Of a DNA stretch of 64,000 bases, positions 50,060 to 59,416 are shown piece by piece; within the stretch, counting starts at the first letter, position 1; every line of letters begins with the position of its first letter. The translations under genes were made by a program, and so were the position numbers. The notes under the pieces are model-generated. The model saw only the letters and a program-made list of their open reading frames with translations, had not been told where the DNA came from and ran no database searches. Origin of the DNA: Hyphomicrobiales bacterium. Its GTDB lineage: Bacteria > Pseudomonadota > Alphaproteobacteria > Rhizobiales > Rhizobiaceae. Where the stretch lies: assembly GCA_900465675.1 (NCBI GenBank), contig UBJR01000030.1:24706-88705 (forward strand), written 5' to 3'.

Positions 50060-52975
50060 TCAGAAGAAGCCGCGGCGCTGCCACCAGCCGGCCTTCTTCG
50101 GCTTGCCGTCGCCCTCGGGCTCGGCAGCTTCGCTGCGCGTCGATTTGACGGTCGGCGAGGAGGAGGAGACGTTCGAGCCGCGATTGGCGCGGGCCGACTT
50201 TGCTTCTTCCGTTGCCGGAGCGTCGAGATCGGCAGAGGCTTCCACCGTCTCGGCTTCGGGTGCAGGTTCGGCAGTTGCTGCGGCAGCCGGAGCTTCCTCG
50301 GCAACGACAGGCTCTTCCACTGGCGAAACCTCGACAGCCTTCTTGCGGCCACGGCCGCGGCCCTTGGCGGGCTTGACGTCCTCGGTGACGAAGGCGCCGG
50401 TTTCGACAGCTGCCATAGCCGTCTGGCCTTCGGCCGCATCTTCGGAAACGGCCTCGATGACTTCAGCCTGCGTCTCGGCTGCCGCGCTTTCGGCAGCGTC
50501 ACCTTCGCCGGCTTCGCCATCAGCGTCCGTCTCGCTGTCGGTGCCTTCGGCACTCAGTTCGCCGTTTTCGTCACGGTTGCGGCGTCCGCCACGCTTGCCG
50601 CGGCGGCGGCGCTTGCGGCGCTGTTCGCTCTCGCTGTCGGTTTCGGCGCGGGCTTCCGCGGTGCCGGCAGCGGCTTCGTCGCCCTCTGCGCCTGCATCAT
50701 CCTCGTCGCCTTCACCGTCGTCGCCCTCGTCGCCGGAAGCGTCGTTGGCCGACTGCTGTTCATTTCCGCCACGTCCGCCACGGCGGCGGCGGCGCCGCTT
50801 GCGCTTGCGGTTGCCGGCTTCGCCATCGCTCTCGGCGCGTGCCTGCTGGGCAGGACGCTCGCTTGCGGCTGGCTTTTCTTCCAGTTCTTCGTCTTCTTCT
50901 TCGTCCACCTCGATCACGACATCGTCGTCGTCATCTTCAGGGATGGCCGCGAAGTTGAACAGGGTTTCGATCTTCACCGGATTTTCGACCGGCTCGCCGC
51001 GATCAATCGCAAAGTGCTGCGATCCGACGCTGTTGTCGGCGCCGATGATGATCGCCACGCCGAAGCGGGTCTCGTAATCGACGATCGACTGGCGCTTGTG
51101 GTTCAGAAGATAGAGCGCGATGTCGGGCGTGGTGCGCACGGTGATATCGTGCGTCGTGTTCTTCAGCAGATATTCCTCGATGCCGCGCAGCACATGCAGG
51201 GCGACCGAAGACTGCGAACGGACGTGACCGGTACCGCCGCAATGCGAGCAGACCTGGGTCGTCGATTCCAGAACCGAGGCACGGATACGCTGGCGCGACA
51301 TTTCCAGAAGGCCGAAATGCGAGATACGGCCGACCTGAATGCGGGCGCGGTCGTTCTTCAGGCATTCCTTCAGACGCTTCTCGACAGCGCGGTTGTTGCG
51401 CTTTTCTTCCATGTCGATGAAGTCGATGACGATCAGGCCTGCAAGGTCGCGAAGGCGAAGCTGGCGCGCGACTTCGTCGGCGGCTTCGAGGTTCGTCTGC
51501 AGAGCCGTGTCTTCGATCGAATGCTCGCGGGTCGAACGGCCGGAGTTGACGTCGATCGAAACCAGCGCTTCCGTCTGGTTCATGATCAGGTAGCCGCCCG
51601 ACTTCAGCGTCACCTGCGGCTGCAGCATGCGGTCGAGCTGCGCTTCGATGCCGGAGCGCGAGAAGATCGGGTGGATGTCGCGGTAAGGCTGAACCACCTT
51701 GGCGTGGCTCGGCATCAGCATCTTCATGAAGTCCTTCGCTTCACGATAGCCTTCTTCGCCGGCAACGATGACTTCGCCGATATCCTTGTTGTAGAGGTCG
51801 CGGATCGAACGCTTGATCAGCGATCCCTCTTCATAGACGAGGCAAGGGGCTGTCGACGCCAGCGTCAGCGTGCGGACGTTTTCCCAGAGACGCATCAGAT
51901 ATTCGAAATCGCGCTTGACCTCGACCTTGGTGCGGTTGGCGCCGGCCGTGCGCAGGATGACGCCCATGCCCTGCGGCACTTCGAGCATCCGGGCGATTTC
52001 CTTCAGGCGCTTGCGGTCCTGCGGATTGGTGATCTTGCGGGAGATGCCACCGCCACGCGCCGTGTTTGGCATCAATACCGAGTAACGGCCTGCGAGCGAC
52101 AGGTAAGTGGTAAGAGCTGCACCCTTGTTGCCGCGCTCTTCCTTGGCGACCTGCACGAGCAGGATCTGGCGGCGCTTGATGACTTCCTGGATGCGGTACT
52201 GCTTGCGCGGCTTGCGCTGAACGCGATCGGGAACTTCTTCCATCGCGTCTTCCGCGCCGACCGATTCGATCACTTCTTCCTCGTGATCATGATCGTCGTC
52301 GTCATCGTCGTCATTGCCGCGGCGGCGGGAATCGACGTCTTCGGAAATCGAGTCGGTCTCGACCATGGCAGCCATCGAACTGCCGTTCGAGTCGTCGTCG
52401 CTATCGACGGAAGCAACCGGCGCTTCGACATCGGTCGGAAGGGCATCTTCGGTCGCGGTGGTCTCGACAACCTTCTTGCGGCTGCGGCGCGGCTTTGCAG
52501 CCTTCTTTACCGGAGCGGCGTCTTCAGCGGCCGGCGCAGCTTCCGCTTCGATCGCGGCAGGGGCCTCGGCCGTAACGTCCGCTGCCGGCTCGTCCTTGGC
52601 GACGATGCCGATGTCGGGCTGGTCCTGGTTGGCCGGATCGTTCATCGGCGCGGTTTCGACGTGCTCGACGTCATCGTCGCGGCGATGCTCTTCGGCTTCC
52701 GCGCGCAGCAGCGCCTGGCGATCGGCCAGCGGGATCTGGTAATAATCAGGGTGGATTTCGGCAAAGGCCAGGAAGCCATGCCGGTTGCCGCCGTAATCAA
52801 CGAAGGCGGCCTGTAGCGAGGGTTCTACCCGCGTTACCTTTGCAAGATAGATGTTGCCGCGAATTTGCTTCTTGTGCTGCGACTCGAAGTCAAATTCTTC
52901 TATGCGGTTCCCGCGAACGACAACGACGCGCGTCTCTTCCTCGTGAGACGCGTCGATAAGCATTTTGTCTGCCAT
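50060..52975 (-). CDS. rne: Ribonuclease E
   Basis: Endoribonuclease of RNA decay and rRNA processing, 971 residues. The S1 domain (about residues 38-88 and 262-305) is split by an acidic/Ala-rich insert of about 170 residues. The catalytic aspartates are Asp475 (LVSIDVNSGRS) and Asp518 (LAGLIVIDFIDM), and the zinc-link cysteines are 576 and 579 (VCSHCGGTG). The C-terminal third is charged scaffold: an Arg-rich block (KRKRRRRRRGG) amid acidic runs, presumably an RNA and degradosome platform. Its long leader lies at 52976-53300. Confidence 0.97.
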   Translation of the reverse strand: MADKMLIDASHEEETRVVVVRGNRIEEFDFESQHKKQIRGNIYLAKVTRVEPSLQAAFVDYGGNRHGFLAFAEIHPDYYQIPLADRQALLRAEAEEHRRDDDVEHVETAPMNDPANQDQPDIGIVAKDEPAADVTAEAPAAIEAEAAPAAEDAAPVKKAAKPRRSRKKVVETTATEDALPTDVEAPVASVDSDDDSNGSSMAAMVETDSISEDVDSRRRGNDDDDDDDHDHEEEVIESVGAEDAMEEVPDRVQRKPRKQYRIQEVIKRRQILLVQVAKEERGNKGAALTTYLSLAGRYSVLMPNTARGGGISRKITNPQDRKRLKEIARMLEVPQGMGVILRTAGANRTKVEVKRDFEYLMRLWENVRTLTLASTAPCLVYEEGSLIKRSIRDLYNKDIGEVIVAGEEGYREAKDFMKMLMPSHAKVVQPYRDIHPIFSRSGIEAQLDRMLQPQVTLKSGGYLIMNQTEALVSIDVNSGRSTREHSIEDTALQTNLEAADEVARQLRLRDLAGLIVIDFIDMEEKRNNRAVEKRLKECLKNDRARIQVGRISHFGLLEMSRQRIRASVLESTTQVCSHCGGTGHVRSQSSVALHVLRGIEEYLLKNTTHDITVRTTPDIALYLLNHKRQSIVDYETRFGVAIIIGADNSVGSQHFAIDRGEPVENPVKIETLFNFAAIPEDDDDDVVIEVDEEEDEELEEKPAASERPAQQARAESDGEAGNRKRKRRRRRRGGRGGNEQQSANDASGDEGDDGEGDEDDAGAEGDEAAAGTAEARAETDSESEQRRKRRRRGKRGGRRNRDENGELSAEGTDSETDADGEAGEGDAAESAAAETQAEVIEAVSEDAAEGQTAMAAVETGAFVTEDVKPAKGRGRGRKKAVEVSPVEEPVVAEEAPAAAATAEPAPEAETVEASADLDAPATEEAKSARANRGSNVSSSSPTVKSTRSEAAEPEGDGKPKKAGWWQRRGFF

Positions 52976-53300
52976 GTAAGCTGTGCTCCTCGGCGCAGCC
53001 TCATACGCGCATCCCCGCCAGTGTCTGAGACAGGCGGGGTGCGGTCAGGAGGGGTTGCGCCGGATAATGAAAGTCGCGCTTGGTTCGGGAGGGCAGGCAA
53101 CAGCCAGGCAACAGCGGGGAAGATATTCTCCCGGGGCCTGTAGACTTTGGATAAAACCTGCTGCGACACCATTATGACCAAGCGAGATCGACAATACTAA
53201 GACCCGTAGGTCCGATGAGTTTGCTCCTCGGAGCGGTTGGTGGCTATCCACCGATGAAGTTTCCGCATACGCCGGAAAAATCAGAATCCAGTTCACTCGG
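52976..53300 (-). promoter_or_regulatory. Structured leader of rne
   Basis: The 640 bases between rne and amiC hold no convincing gene. On the rne side there is a GC-rich stem at 53008-53043 (CCCCGCC/GGCGGGG with flanking CGCA/TGCG) and a run of four hairpins in 77 bases: GACC-CGTA-GGTC (53201), GCTC-CTCG-GAGC (53223), GGTGG-CTAT-CCACC (53239) and TTCCG-N7-CGGAA (53261-53277). Long structured rne leaders control RNase E autoregulation in enterobacteria (established); a similar role here is inferred. The strand is assumed from position. Confidence 0.5.
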
Positions 53301-53615
53301 AAAGAAACACGTATGACGGCGGACGATTGCCGGTTGCGGCGCCAGGTCCTCTCAGGGGTTGGCAGCCTTCGCGGCGACTCTATCCCGTCAGCACTTCTAA
53401 CCTGAAATCGTTGTATGGTTTCTCTGTCACAATAGCAAGGGAAAAGCCAAATGTGCCATAATATTGATGGATTTCGTCACGCATAGAAAATCGGGGATCC
53501 GCGGTCCCGATTCGATGCGCTATGCTCGGCGCCGGGCATCGGGCAGGCGCCGCCGGGCGGCGGGGATCATGTGCCCCGGGGACATATGCAATGACAAATA
53601 GGGTGTGGCGGTCGA

Positions 53616-54872
53616 TTGTTTAAGAGGGAGCGGCCCGTAGCGGGGCAATCCGGCAACCGGAAGAATGTTTTTGCGGCGGCGCTCGCTGCCGCGGCGCTGT
53701 GTCTCGGGATGGCGACCGCGATCGCAGCCGACGGCGCCAAGCCCGAGCCGCTGCTGGCCTACGGTGCCCGGATTATCGGCGATGACGCCCGCACCCGCAT
53801 CGTCATCGATTTCGACCAGGCCCCCAGCTTCTCCATCCATTATATTGCCAATCCCGAGCGCATCGTCGTCGATCTCCCGGCGACCGCCTTCGGTTTCGAT
53901 ACCAAGCAGCTGGAAGCGCGCGGTCTCTTCAAGGATATCCGCTACGGCGCGATGGGCGAGGGCAGCGCGCGAATCGTGCTCACCGCCATCAAGCCGGTGA
54001 AGCTGGCGATCGCCAAGGTCCAGCAGGACGAGGACGGCAAAGGCCACCGCCTGGTGCTCGATGCCGAGATGACGTCGAAGGAAGCTTTCGCGGCGCTCGT
54101 CAAGGCTCAGACCTGGAACGGCGCCGATGACCAGCAGGTGACTAGCGCCATTCCGGCAGCAGAGGCCGCCAAGCCCGGCGATTTCGTCATCGCCGTCGAC
54201 GCCGGTCACGGCGGCATCGATACCGGCGCGATCGGCGTCGATACGAAAACCGAAGAAAAGCAGGTGACACTGGCCTTCGCCAAGGCGCTGGCCGACCGGC
54301 TGAACCGCGAGCCCGGCATCAAGGCGTTTCTGACCCGCGACAACGACGAGTTCCTCTCGCTTTCCGAGCGCGTGCAAATTGCCCGCCAGAACCATGCCGG
54401 CCTTTTCATCTCGCTGCATGCCGATACGCTGAAGCAGAAAGATATCCGCGGGGCGACCGTCTATACGATCTCCGACAAGGCATCCGACAAGCTCGCCGCC
54501 GATCTTGCCGAACGTGAAAACCTCTCGGATCAGATTGCCGGCAAGGAAACCGTCGCCGAGCCGCCCGAAGTGGCCGATATCCTGCTCGACCTGACGCGGC
54601 GCGAGACGCAGGCGTTTTCGATTTCGCTGGCCGAAAGCGTCCTGAACTCGTTCAAGGACCAGATCGGCACCATCAACAATCCGCACCGCCATGCAGGTTT
54701 CCAGGTTCTGCGGGCGCCCGACGTACCATCGATCCTCGTCGAACTCGGCTTCCTCTCCAATGTCGAAGACGAGAAGCTGCTGCTCGATGAGACCTGGCGC
54801 GGAAAGATGGCGGACCTGATGACCGATGCGGTCAAGCGCTATCGCTCGTCGGTCGTCGCCAATGGCGGCTGA
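53616..54872 (+). CDS. amiC: N-acetylmuramoyl-L-alanine amidase
   Basis: Exported cell-wall amidase of 418 residues that splits daughter-cell septa. An N-terminal signal (FAAALAAAALCLGMATAIAA) leads to an AMIN domain (about residues 45-150), then an Amidase_3 domain with zinc ligands in AVDAGHGGIDTGAIG, the SLHADTL motif and the final Glu in SILVELGFLSN. The only long start is TTG 53616 and it is weak. mrcA follows 241 bases later. Confidence 0.92.
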   Translation: MFKRERPVAGQSGNRKNVFAAALAAAALCLGMATAIAADGAKPEPLLAYGARIIGDDARTRIVIDFDQAPSFSIHYIANPERIVVDLPATAFGFDTKQLEARGLFKDIRYGAMGEGSARIVLTAIKPVKLAIAKVQQDEDGKGHRLVLDAEMTSKEAFAALVKAQTWNGADDQQVTSAIPAAEAAKPGDFVIAVDAGHGGIDTGAIGVDTKTEEKQVTLAFAKALADRLNREPGIKAFLTRDNDEFLSLSERVQIARQNHAGLFISLHADTLKQKDIRGATVYTISDKASDKLAADLAERENLSDQIAGKETVAEPPEVADILLDLTRRETQAFSISLAESVLNSFKDQIGTINNPHRHAGFQVLRAPDVPSILVELGFLSNVEDEKLLLDETWRGKMADLMTDAVKRYRSSVVANGG

Positions 54873-55032
54873 CGCCGTGGCGAACATGTAACAGCGTGGA
54901 CTAAAGCCGGGAACGGGACTGGAATGGGGCAGGGGAGCCCTATTTTGCTCACATTCAGGCCGTTACTCGCCGCTATGTTTCTGACCCGAGAGGCGGATTC
55001 GGCTTGTCGCAGTGCCGCTCATGGAGTAAGCC

Positions 55033-55056
55033 GCGCGCAATGTGTAGATTGCGCGC
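55033..55056 (+). promoter_or_regulatory. Stem-loop upstream of mrcA
   Basis: GCGCGCAAT and ATTGCGCGC form a perfect 9-bp stem with a six-base loop, 58 bases before the mrcA start. It could be an operator or a leader structure; there is no T-run. Confidence 0.5.
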
Positions 55057-55113
55057 TCCGATGCGATGATATCGCCTGTGCCGATTGAAGATTTGGAATA
55101 CCGGTAGCCCAAT

Positions 55114-57573
55114 ATGATCAGACTTCTTGGATATTTCTTCGGCATTGCTTGCGTCATGTTTCTTGGCGCCGCAGCTGTCGTTGCCGTCTATTTGGCAAAC
55201 GTCGCGAAGGATCTCCCCGATTACGCCGTGCTGAACAGCTATGCGCCGCCGGTCACCACCCGCGTGCATGCCGGCAATGGTGCGCTGATGGCCGAATATG
55301 CCAAGGAAAAGCGCCTGTTCCTGCCGATCCAGGCAATCCCGGACCGCGTCAAGGCGGCTTTTCTTTCGGCCGAAGACAAGAACTTCTACAATCACCCGGG
55401 CGTCGACCTGACCGGCCTCGGCCGCGCTATCCTCGTCAACCTGCAGAATTTCGGTTCCGGCCGCCGCCCGGTCGGCGCTTCGACGATCACCCAGCAGGTC
55501 GCCAAGAACTTCCTTTTGACCTCCGACCAGACGATCGACCGCAAGATCAAGGAAGCGATCCTCTCCTTCCGCATCGAGCAGGCCTATTCGAAGGACAAGA
55601 TTCTCGAGCTCTATCTCAACGAGATCTTCTTCGGCCTGAACTCTTACGGCATTGCCGGCGCGTCACTCACCTATTTCAACAAGTCGGTCACCGAGCTGAC
55701 GATCGCCGAAGCCGCCTATCTGGCGTCGCTGCCGAAGGGCCCGGCGAACTATCATCCGTTCCGCCACCCCGAAGCCGCTCTCGAGCGCCGCAACTGGGTC
55801 GTCGACCGCATGGTCGAGAACGGTTACGTCAGCAAGGAAGATGGCGAAGAGGCGAAGAAGCAGCCGCTCGGCGTCACCGCACGCAGCACCGGCCCGTCGC
55901 TCTTCGCATCCGATTACTTTGCCGAAGCCGTCCGCCGCCAGCTGATCGATCAGTATGGCGAAAAGACGCTGTATGAAGGCGGTCTTTCCGTCCGCACCTC
56001 GCTCGATCCGCAGATGCAGCTTGCCGCCCGCAAGGCGCTGCAGGACGGCCTGACCACCTATGACGAACGCCGCGGCTTCCACGGCGCGCTGAAGACCATC
56101 GACACGACATCGGATTGGGGCAAGGCGCTGGCCGATATCCCGGCGCTCTCCGATGTCCCCGAATGGCGCCTGGCCGTCGTTCTGGCGGTTTCCGACGATG
56201 GCGCGGACATCGGCCTGCAGCCACCGAAGGATGGCAGCGGCAAGATCGGTGCCGAGCGCGAGCGCGGTACAATAACCGCCAAGAACATGCAGTGGGCCTA
56301 CCGTTCCTCGACGGGCGACCGCAAGACCGCCAAGTCGCCGGAAGGCGTGCTGTCTCCTGGTGATGTGGTTTACGTCGCGCGTCAGGGCGACGAGACCTCG
56401 ACATCCTACCGCCTGCAGCAACCGCCGAAGGTTCAAGGTGGCCTCGTCGCCATGGACCCGAAGACCGGCCGCGTGCTCGCCATGGCCGGCGGCTTCTCTT
56501 ACGGCCAGTCTGAATTCAACCGTGCGACGCAGGCGATGCGTCAGCCGGGCTCATCCTTCAAGCCCTTCGTCTATGCTGCCGCCATGGATAACGGCTATAC
56601 GCCGGCCTCCGTGATCATGGACGCGCCGATCGAGATCGTTTCCGGCGGCCAGGTCTGGAAGCCTGAAAACTACGGTGGCGAAGTCGGCGGCCCCTCGACG
56701 CTGCGCTCCGGTATCGAGCATTCGCGCAACCTGATGACGGTGCGCCTCGCCAATGACCTGGGCATGAACATCGTCGCCGAATATGCCGAGCGTTTCGGCA
56801 TCTACGACAAGATGCCGCCGCTGCTCGCCATGTCGCTGGGTTCCGGCGAAACCACGGTGCTGCGCATGGTCTCGGCCTATTCGGTTCTTGCCAATGGTGG
56901 CAAGCAGATCAAGCCGACCCTGATCGACCGCATCCAGGACCGTTACGGCAAGACCATCTTCAAGCATGAAGAGCGCGTCTGCGACGGCTGCAATGCCGGC
57001 GACTGGCAGAACCAGGAAGAGCCCAATATCGTCGACAACCGCGAACAGGTTCTCGATCCGATGACCGCCTACCAGATCACCTCGATGATGCAGGGCGTCA
57101 TCACCCGCGGTACCGCCGCAGGCAAGGTCGATCTCGGCGGCCGCGACGTTGCCGGCAAGACCGGTACGACCAACGACGAGAAGGACGCCTGGTTCGTCGG
57201 CTTCACGCCGGATCTCGTCGCCGGTCTCTATATGGGCTTCGATACGCCGGCTCCGCTTGGCCGCGGCGGCACGGGTGGCGGCCTCTCTGCGCCGATCTTC
57301 AACGAATTCATGCAGGCCGCCGTCAAGGACATGCCGCCGTCGAAGTTCGTCATTCCGCAGGGCATGAACCTCGTCGCCATCGACCGCAAGACCGGCATGG
57401 CGGCGCAGGAAGGCGATCCGAACACCATCATCGAAGCCTTCAAGCCGGGCACCGGCCCGGCCGACAGCTTCTCGGTCATCGGCATGGACGGCACCATGGC
57501 ACCGGAGGAAATCCTCAAGACCTCGCCACAGGCCAATCAGGCGGTGCAGTCCGGCGCCGGCGGCCTGTATTAA
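55114..57573 (+). CDS. mrcA: Penicillin-binding protein 1A
   Basis: Bifunctional peptidoglycan synthase of 819 residues. After one N-terminal span (about residues 7-28) comes the GT51 domain with EDKNFYNHPGVDLTGLGRA, then an OB-like insert, and the transpeptidase with SxxK (SSFKPFVYAA), SxN (EHSRNLMTV) and KTG (VAGKTGTTNDEKDAWFVG). The start is ATG 55114 with a weak ribosome site. It is between amiC and prfB. Confidence 0.96.
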   Translation: MIRLLGYFFGIACVMFLGAAAVVAVYLANVAKDLPDYAVLNSYAPPVTTRVHAGNGALMAEYAKEKRLFLPIQAIPDRVKAAFLSAEDKNFYNHPGVDLTGLGRAILVNLQNFGSGRRPVGASTITQQVAKNFLLTSDQTIDRKIKEAILSFRIEQAYSKDKILELYLNEIFFGLNSYGIAGASLTYFNKSVTELTIAEAAYLASLPKGPANYHPFRHPEAALERRNWVVDRMVENGYVSKEDGEEAKKQPLGVTARSTGPSLFASDYFAEAVRRQLIDQYGEKTLYEGGLSVRTSLDPQMQLAARKALQDGLTTYDERRGFHGALKTIDTTSDWGKALADIPALSDVPEWRLAVVLAVSDDGADIGLQPPKDGSGKIGAERERGTITAKNMQWAYRSSTGDRKTAKSPEGVLSPGDVVYVARQGDETSTSYRLQQPPKVQGGLVAMDPKTGRVLAMAGGFSYGQSEFNRATQAMRQPGSSFKPFVYAAAMDNGYTPASVIMDAPIEIVSGGQVWKPENYGGEVGGPSTLRSGIEHSRNLMTVRLANDLGMNIVAEYAERFGIYDKMPPLLAMSLGSGETTVLRMVSAYSVLANGGKQIKPTLIDRIQDRYGKTIFKHEERVCDGCNAGDWQNQEEPNIVDNREQVLDPMTAYQITSMMQGVITRGTAAGKVDLGGRDVAGKTGTTNDEKDAWFVGFTPDLVAGLYMGFDTPAPLGRGGTGGGLSAPIFNEFMQAAVKDMPPSKFVIPQGMNLVAIDRKTGMAAQEGDPNTIIEAFKPGTGPADSFSVIGMDGTMAPEEILKTSPQANQAVQSGAGGLY

Positions 57574-57592
57574 CATCATCCGCAGAGACGGT

Positions 57593-57627
57593 GCGGCGGC
57601 CGCGGGCTTTACATCCTCGGCCGCCGC
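57593..57627 (+). terminator. GC-rich stem-loop after mrcA
   Basis: GCGGCGGCCG and CGGCCGCCGC form a perfect 10-bp stem, 20 bases after the mrcA stop. It lacks a T-run and may be a 3' stabiliser or weak terminator ahead of prfB. Confidence 0.5.
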
Positions 57628-57673
57628 AACTATTTGACGGGCCAGCTCAAGACCAACGCAAAGAAGCAGGACA

Positions 57674-58805
57674 ATGCGCGCCGAGATCATAAACGTAGTC
57701 GATGAAACCAAGCAGGCTATCACCCTGCTGAGGAGGCATCTTTGACTGGGACCAGGCGATAAGACGGCTGGACTGGTTGAACAACAAGGCAGAGGACCCA
57801 AACCTCTGGAACGATGCCCAGGAAGCCCAGAAGCTGATGCGCGAGCGCCAGCAGCTGGATGACGGCATCAATGGCGTGAAGCAGCTCGAACAGCAGCTGA
57901 ACGACAATATCGAGCTCATCGAAATGGGCGAGGAAGAGGGCGACGAAGGCGTCGTCAAGGACGCCGAGGATGCGCTGAAGGGCCTGAAGGCCGAAGCTGC
58001 GCGCCGCCAGGTGGAGGCAATGCTCTCTGGCGAAGCCGATGGCAACGACGCCTATCTGGAAGTCCATTCCGGCGCCGGCGGCACCGAGAGCCAGGACTGG
58101 GCCAACATTCTGCTGCGCATGTACACGCGCTGGGCTGAACGTTCGAAGTTCAAGGTCGAGCTTCTCGAAGTTCACGATGGTGAAGAAGCGGGCATCAAGT
58201 CGGCGACGCTGCTCGTCAAGGGCCACAATGCCTATGGCTGGCTGAAGACCGAATCGGGCGTTCACCGCCTGGTGCGTATTTCGCCATACGACAGCAATGC
58301 ACGCCGCCACACGTCCTTCTCGTCCATCTGGGTCTACCCTGTGATCGACGACTCGATCCAGATCGACATCAACGAAGGCGATTGCCGCATCGATACCTAC
58401 CGCTCATCGGGCGCCGGCGGCCAGCACGTCAACACCACCGACTCGGCCGTGCGTATCACGCATATGCCGTCGGGCATCGTCGTGCAGTGCCAGCAGGAAC
58501 GTTCGCAGCACAAGAACCGCGCCAAGGCGTGGGACATGCTGCGCGCCCGTCTTTACGAAGCCGAACTGAAGAAGCGCGAAGACGCGGCCAATGCCGAAGC
58601 CGCCTCGAAGTCGGATATCGGCTGGGGCCACCAGATCCGCTCCTACGTGCTGCAGCCCTACCAGCTGGTCAAGGACCTGCGCACAGGTGTTGCCAGCACC
58701 GCTCCGGGCGACGTGCTCGACGGCGAGCTCAACGAGTTCATGGAAGCAGCACTCGCGCACCGCATCAGCGGCAAGCCCGATGCCGTCGTTGACGACATCG
58801 ACTGA
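57674..58805 (+). CDS. prfB: Peptide chain release factor 2, with programmed +1 frameshift
   Basis: Terminates translation at UGA and UAA. The gene is in two frames: 23 codons from ATG 57674 end at an in-frame TGA (57743-57745), and the rest continues in the +1 frame from 57744, giving 376 residues. The downstream part has the GGQ motif (SSGAGGQHVNTTDSAV) and the RF2 recognition loop as SPY (RISPYDSNARRHTSF) instead of E. coli SPF. Annotation that starts at the internal codon near 57777 would drop the N-terminal 34 residues. Confidence 0.95.
57731..57746 (+). promoter_or_regulatory. prfB programmed frameshift site
   Basis: AGGAGG (57731-57736), three bases, then CTT TGA C: the same spacing as E. 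coli prfB (AGGGGG-TAT-CTT-TGA-C). The internal Shine-Dalgarno and slippery CTT drive a +1 shift when RF2 is scarce, giving feedback control. Confidence 0.93.
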
Positions 58806-58825
58806 GCCCCGCAGGCCGGACAATC

Positions 58826-58855
58826 AAAAAAGCCCCGGACATCCGGGGCTTTTTT
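58826..58855. terminator. prfB terminator
   Basis: AAAAAAGCCCCGG and CCGGGGCTTTTTT form a perfect 13-bp stem with a four-base loop and T-run, 20 bases after prfB. It also serves the convergent small gene. Confidence 0.9.
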
Positions 58856-58859
58856 CGTT

Positions 58860-59180
58860 CTAGAGGTTCAGGCGGAAATAGACGCCGTTCCGATGCGGCC
58901 GGTAGTAGCGGTCGCGATACCGCCAATCGCGATCACCCCGCCAGCGCCGCTCGGCCCGCCAATCCCGGTGATGACGGCGCTCATAGCGCCAGCTGTCGCG
59001 ATAACGCGGGCGGTGATCCCGGTAGTAGCGGCGATCCCGGTGCCGGACCTGAACCACATCGCTCTTCTCAACGGCAGCGACCGGCGCCTGAGACCGCGGC
59101 ATCGCCGCCGCAGGCTCGACGGCAACGAAGGCCGAACCGATGGAAAGAACAGCAGCAACCGCCAAATGGACGATTTTCAT
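58860..59180 (-). CDS. Small Arg/Tyr-rich exported protein
   Basis: 106 residues with a signal peptide (MKIVHLAVAAVLSIGSAFVAVEPAAA) and a mature part almost entirely of Arg, Tyr, Asp and Trp repeats such as RYYRDHRPRYRDSW. Such low-complexity basic proteins are common in rhizobia; the function is unknown. It resembles the BA14K-type proteins loosely, not enough to name. Confidence 0.7.
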   Translation of the reverse strand: MKIVHLAVAAVLSIGSAFVAVEPAAAMPRSQAPVAAVEKSDVVQVRHRDRRYYRDHRPRYRDSWRYERRHHRDWRAERRWRGDRDWRYRDRYYRPHRNGVYFRLNL

Positions 59181-59416
59181 AGCGCATCTCCTTGCTATTT
59201 CATGACCAAAGGTGACCCCACGGGCCTGAACTCGCTCTGAAGACGGGCTTCATGTCCGGTTCATCGAAGAGGACAAGAGACAGAGCGGCTTGAGCAACGA
59301 GAGATGCGACGGCGCACAGATAGCATCAGCGTCGTCGTGGCTTGCCTGCTCGATCGCAAGCCCGGCAAAAGCCTTCTATCGTTTAACAGTGCTTGGCCTA
59401 TTCGATGGAGACGGAC

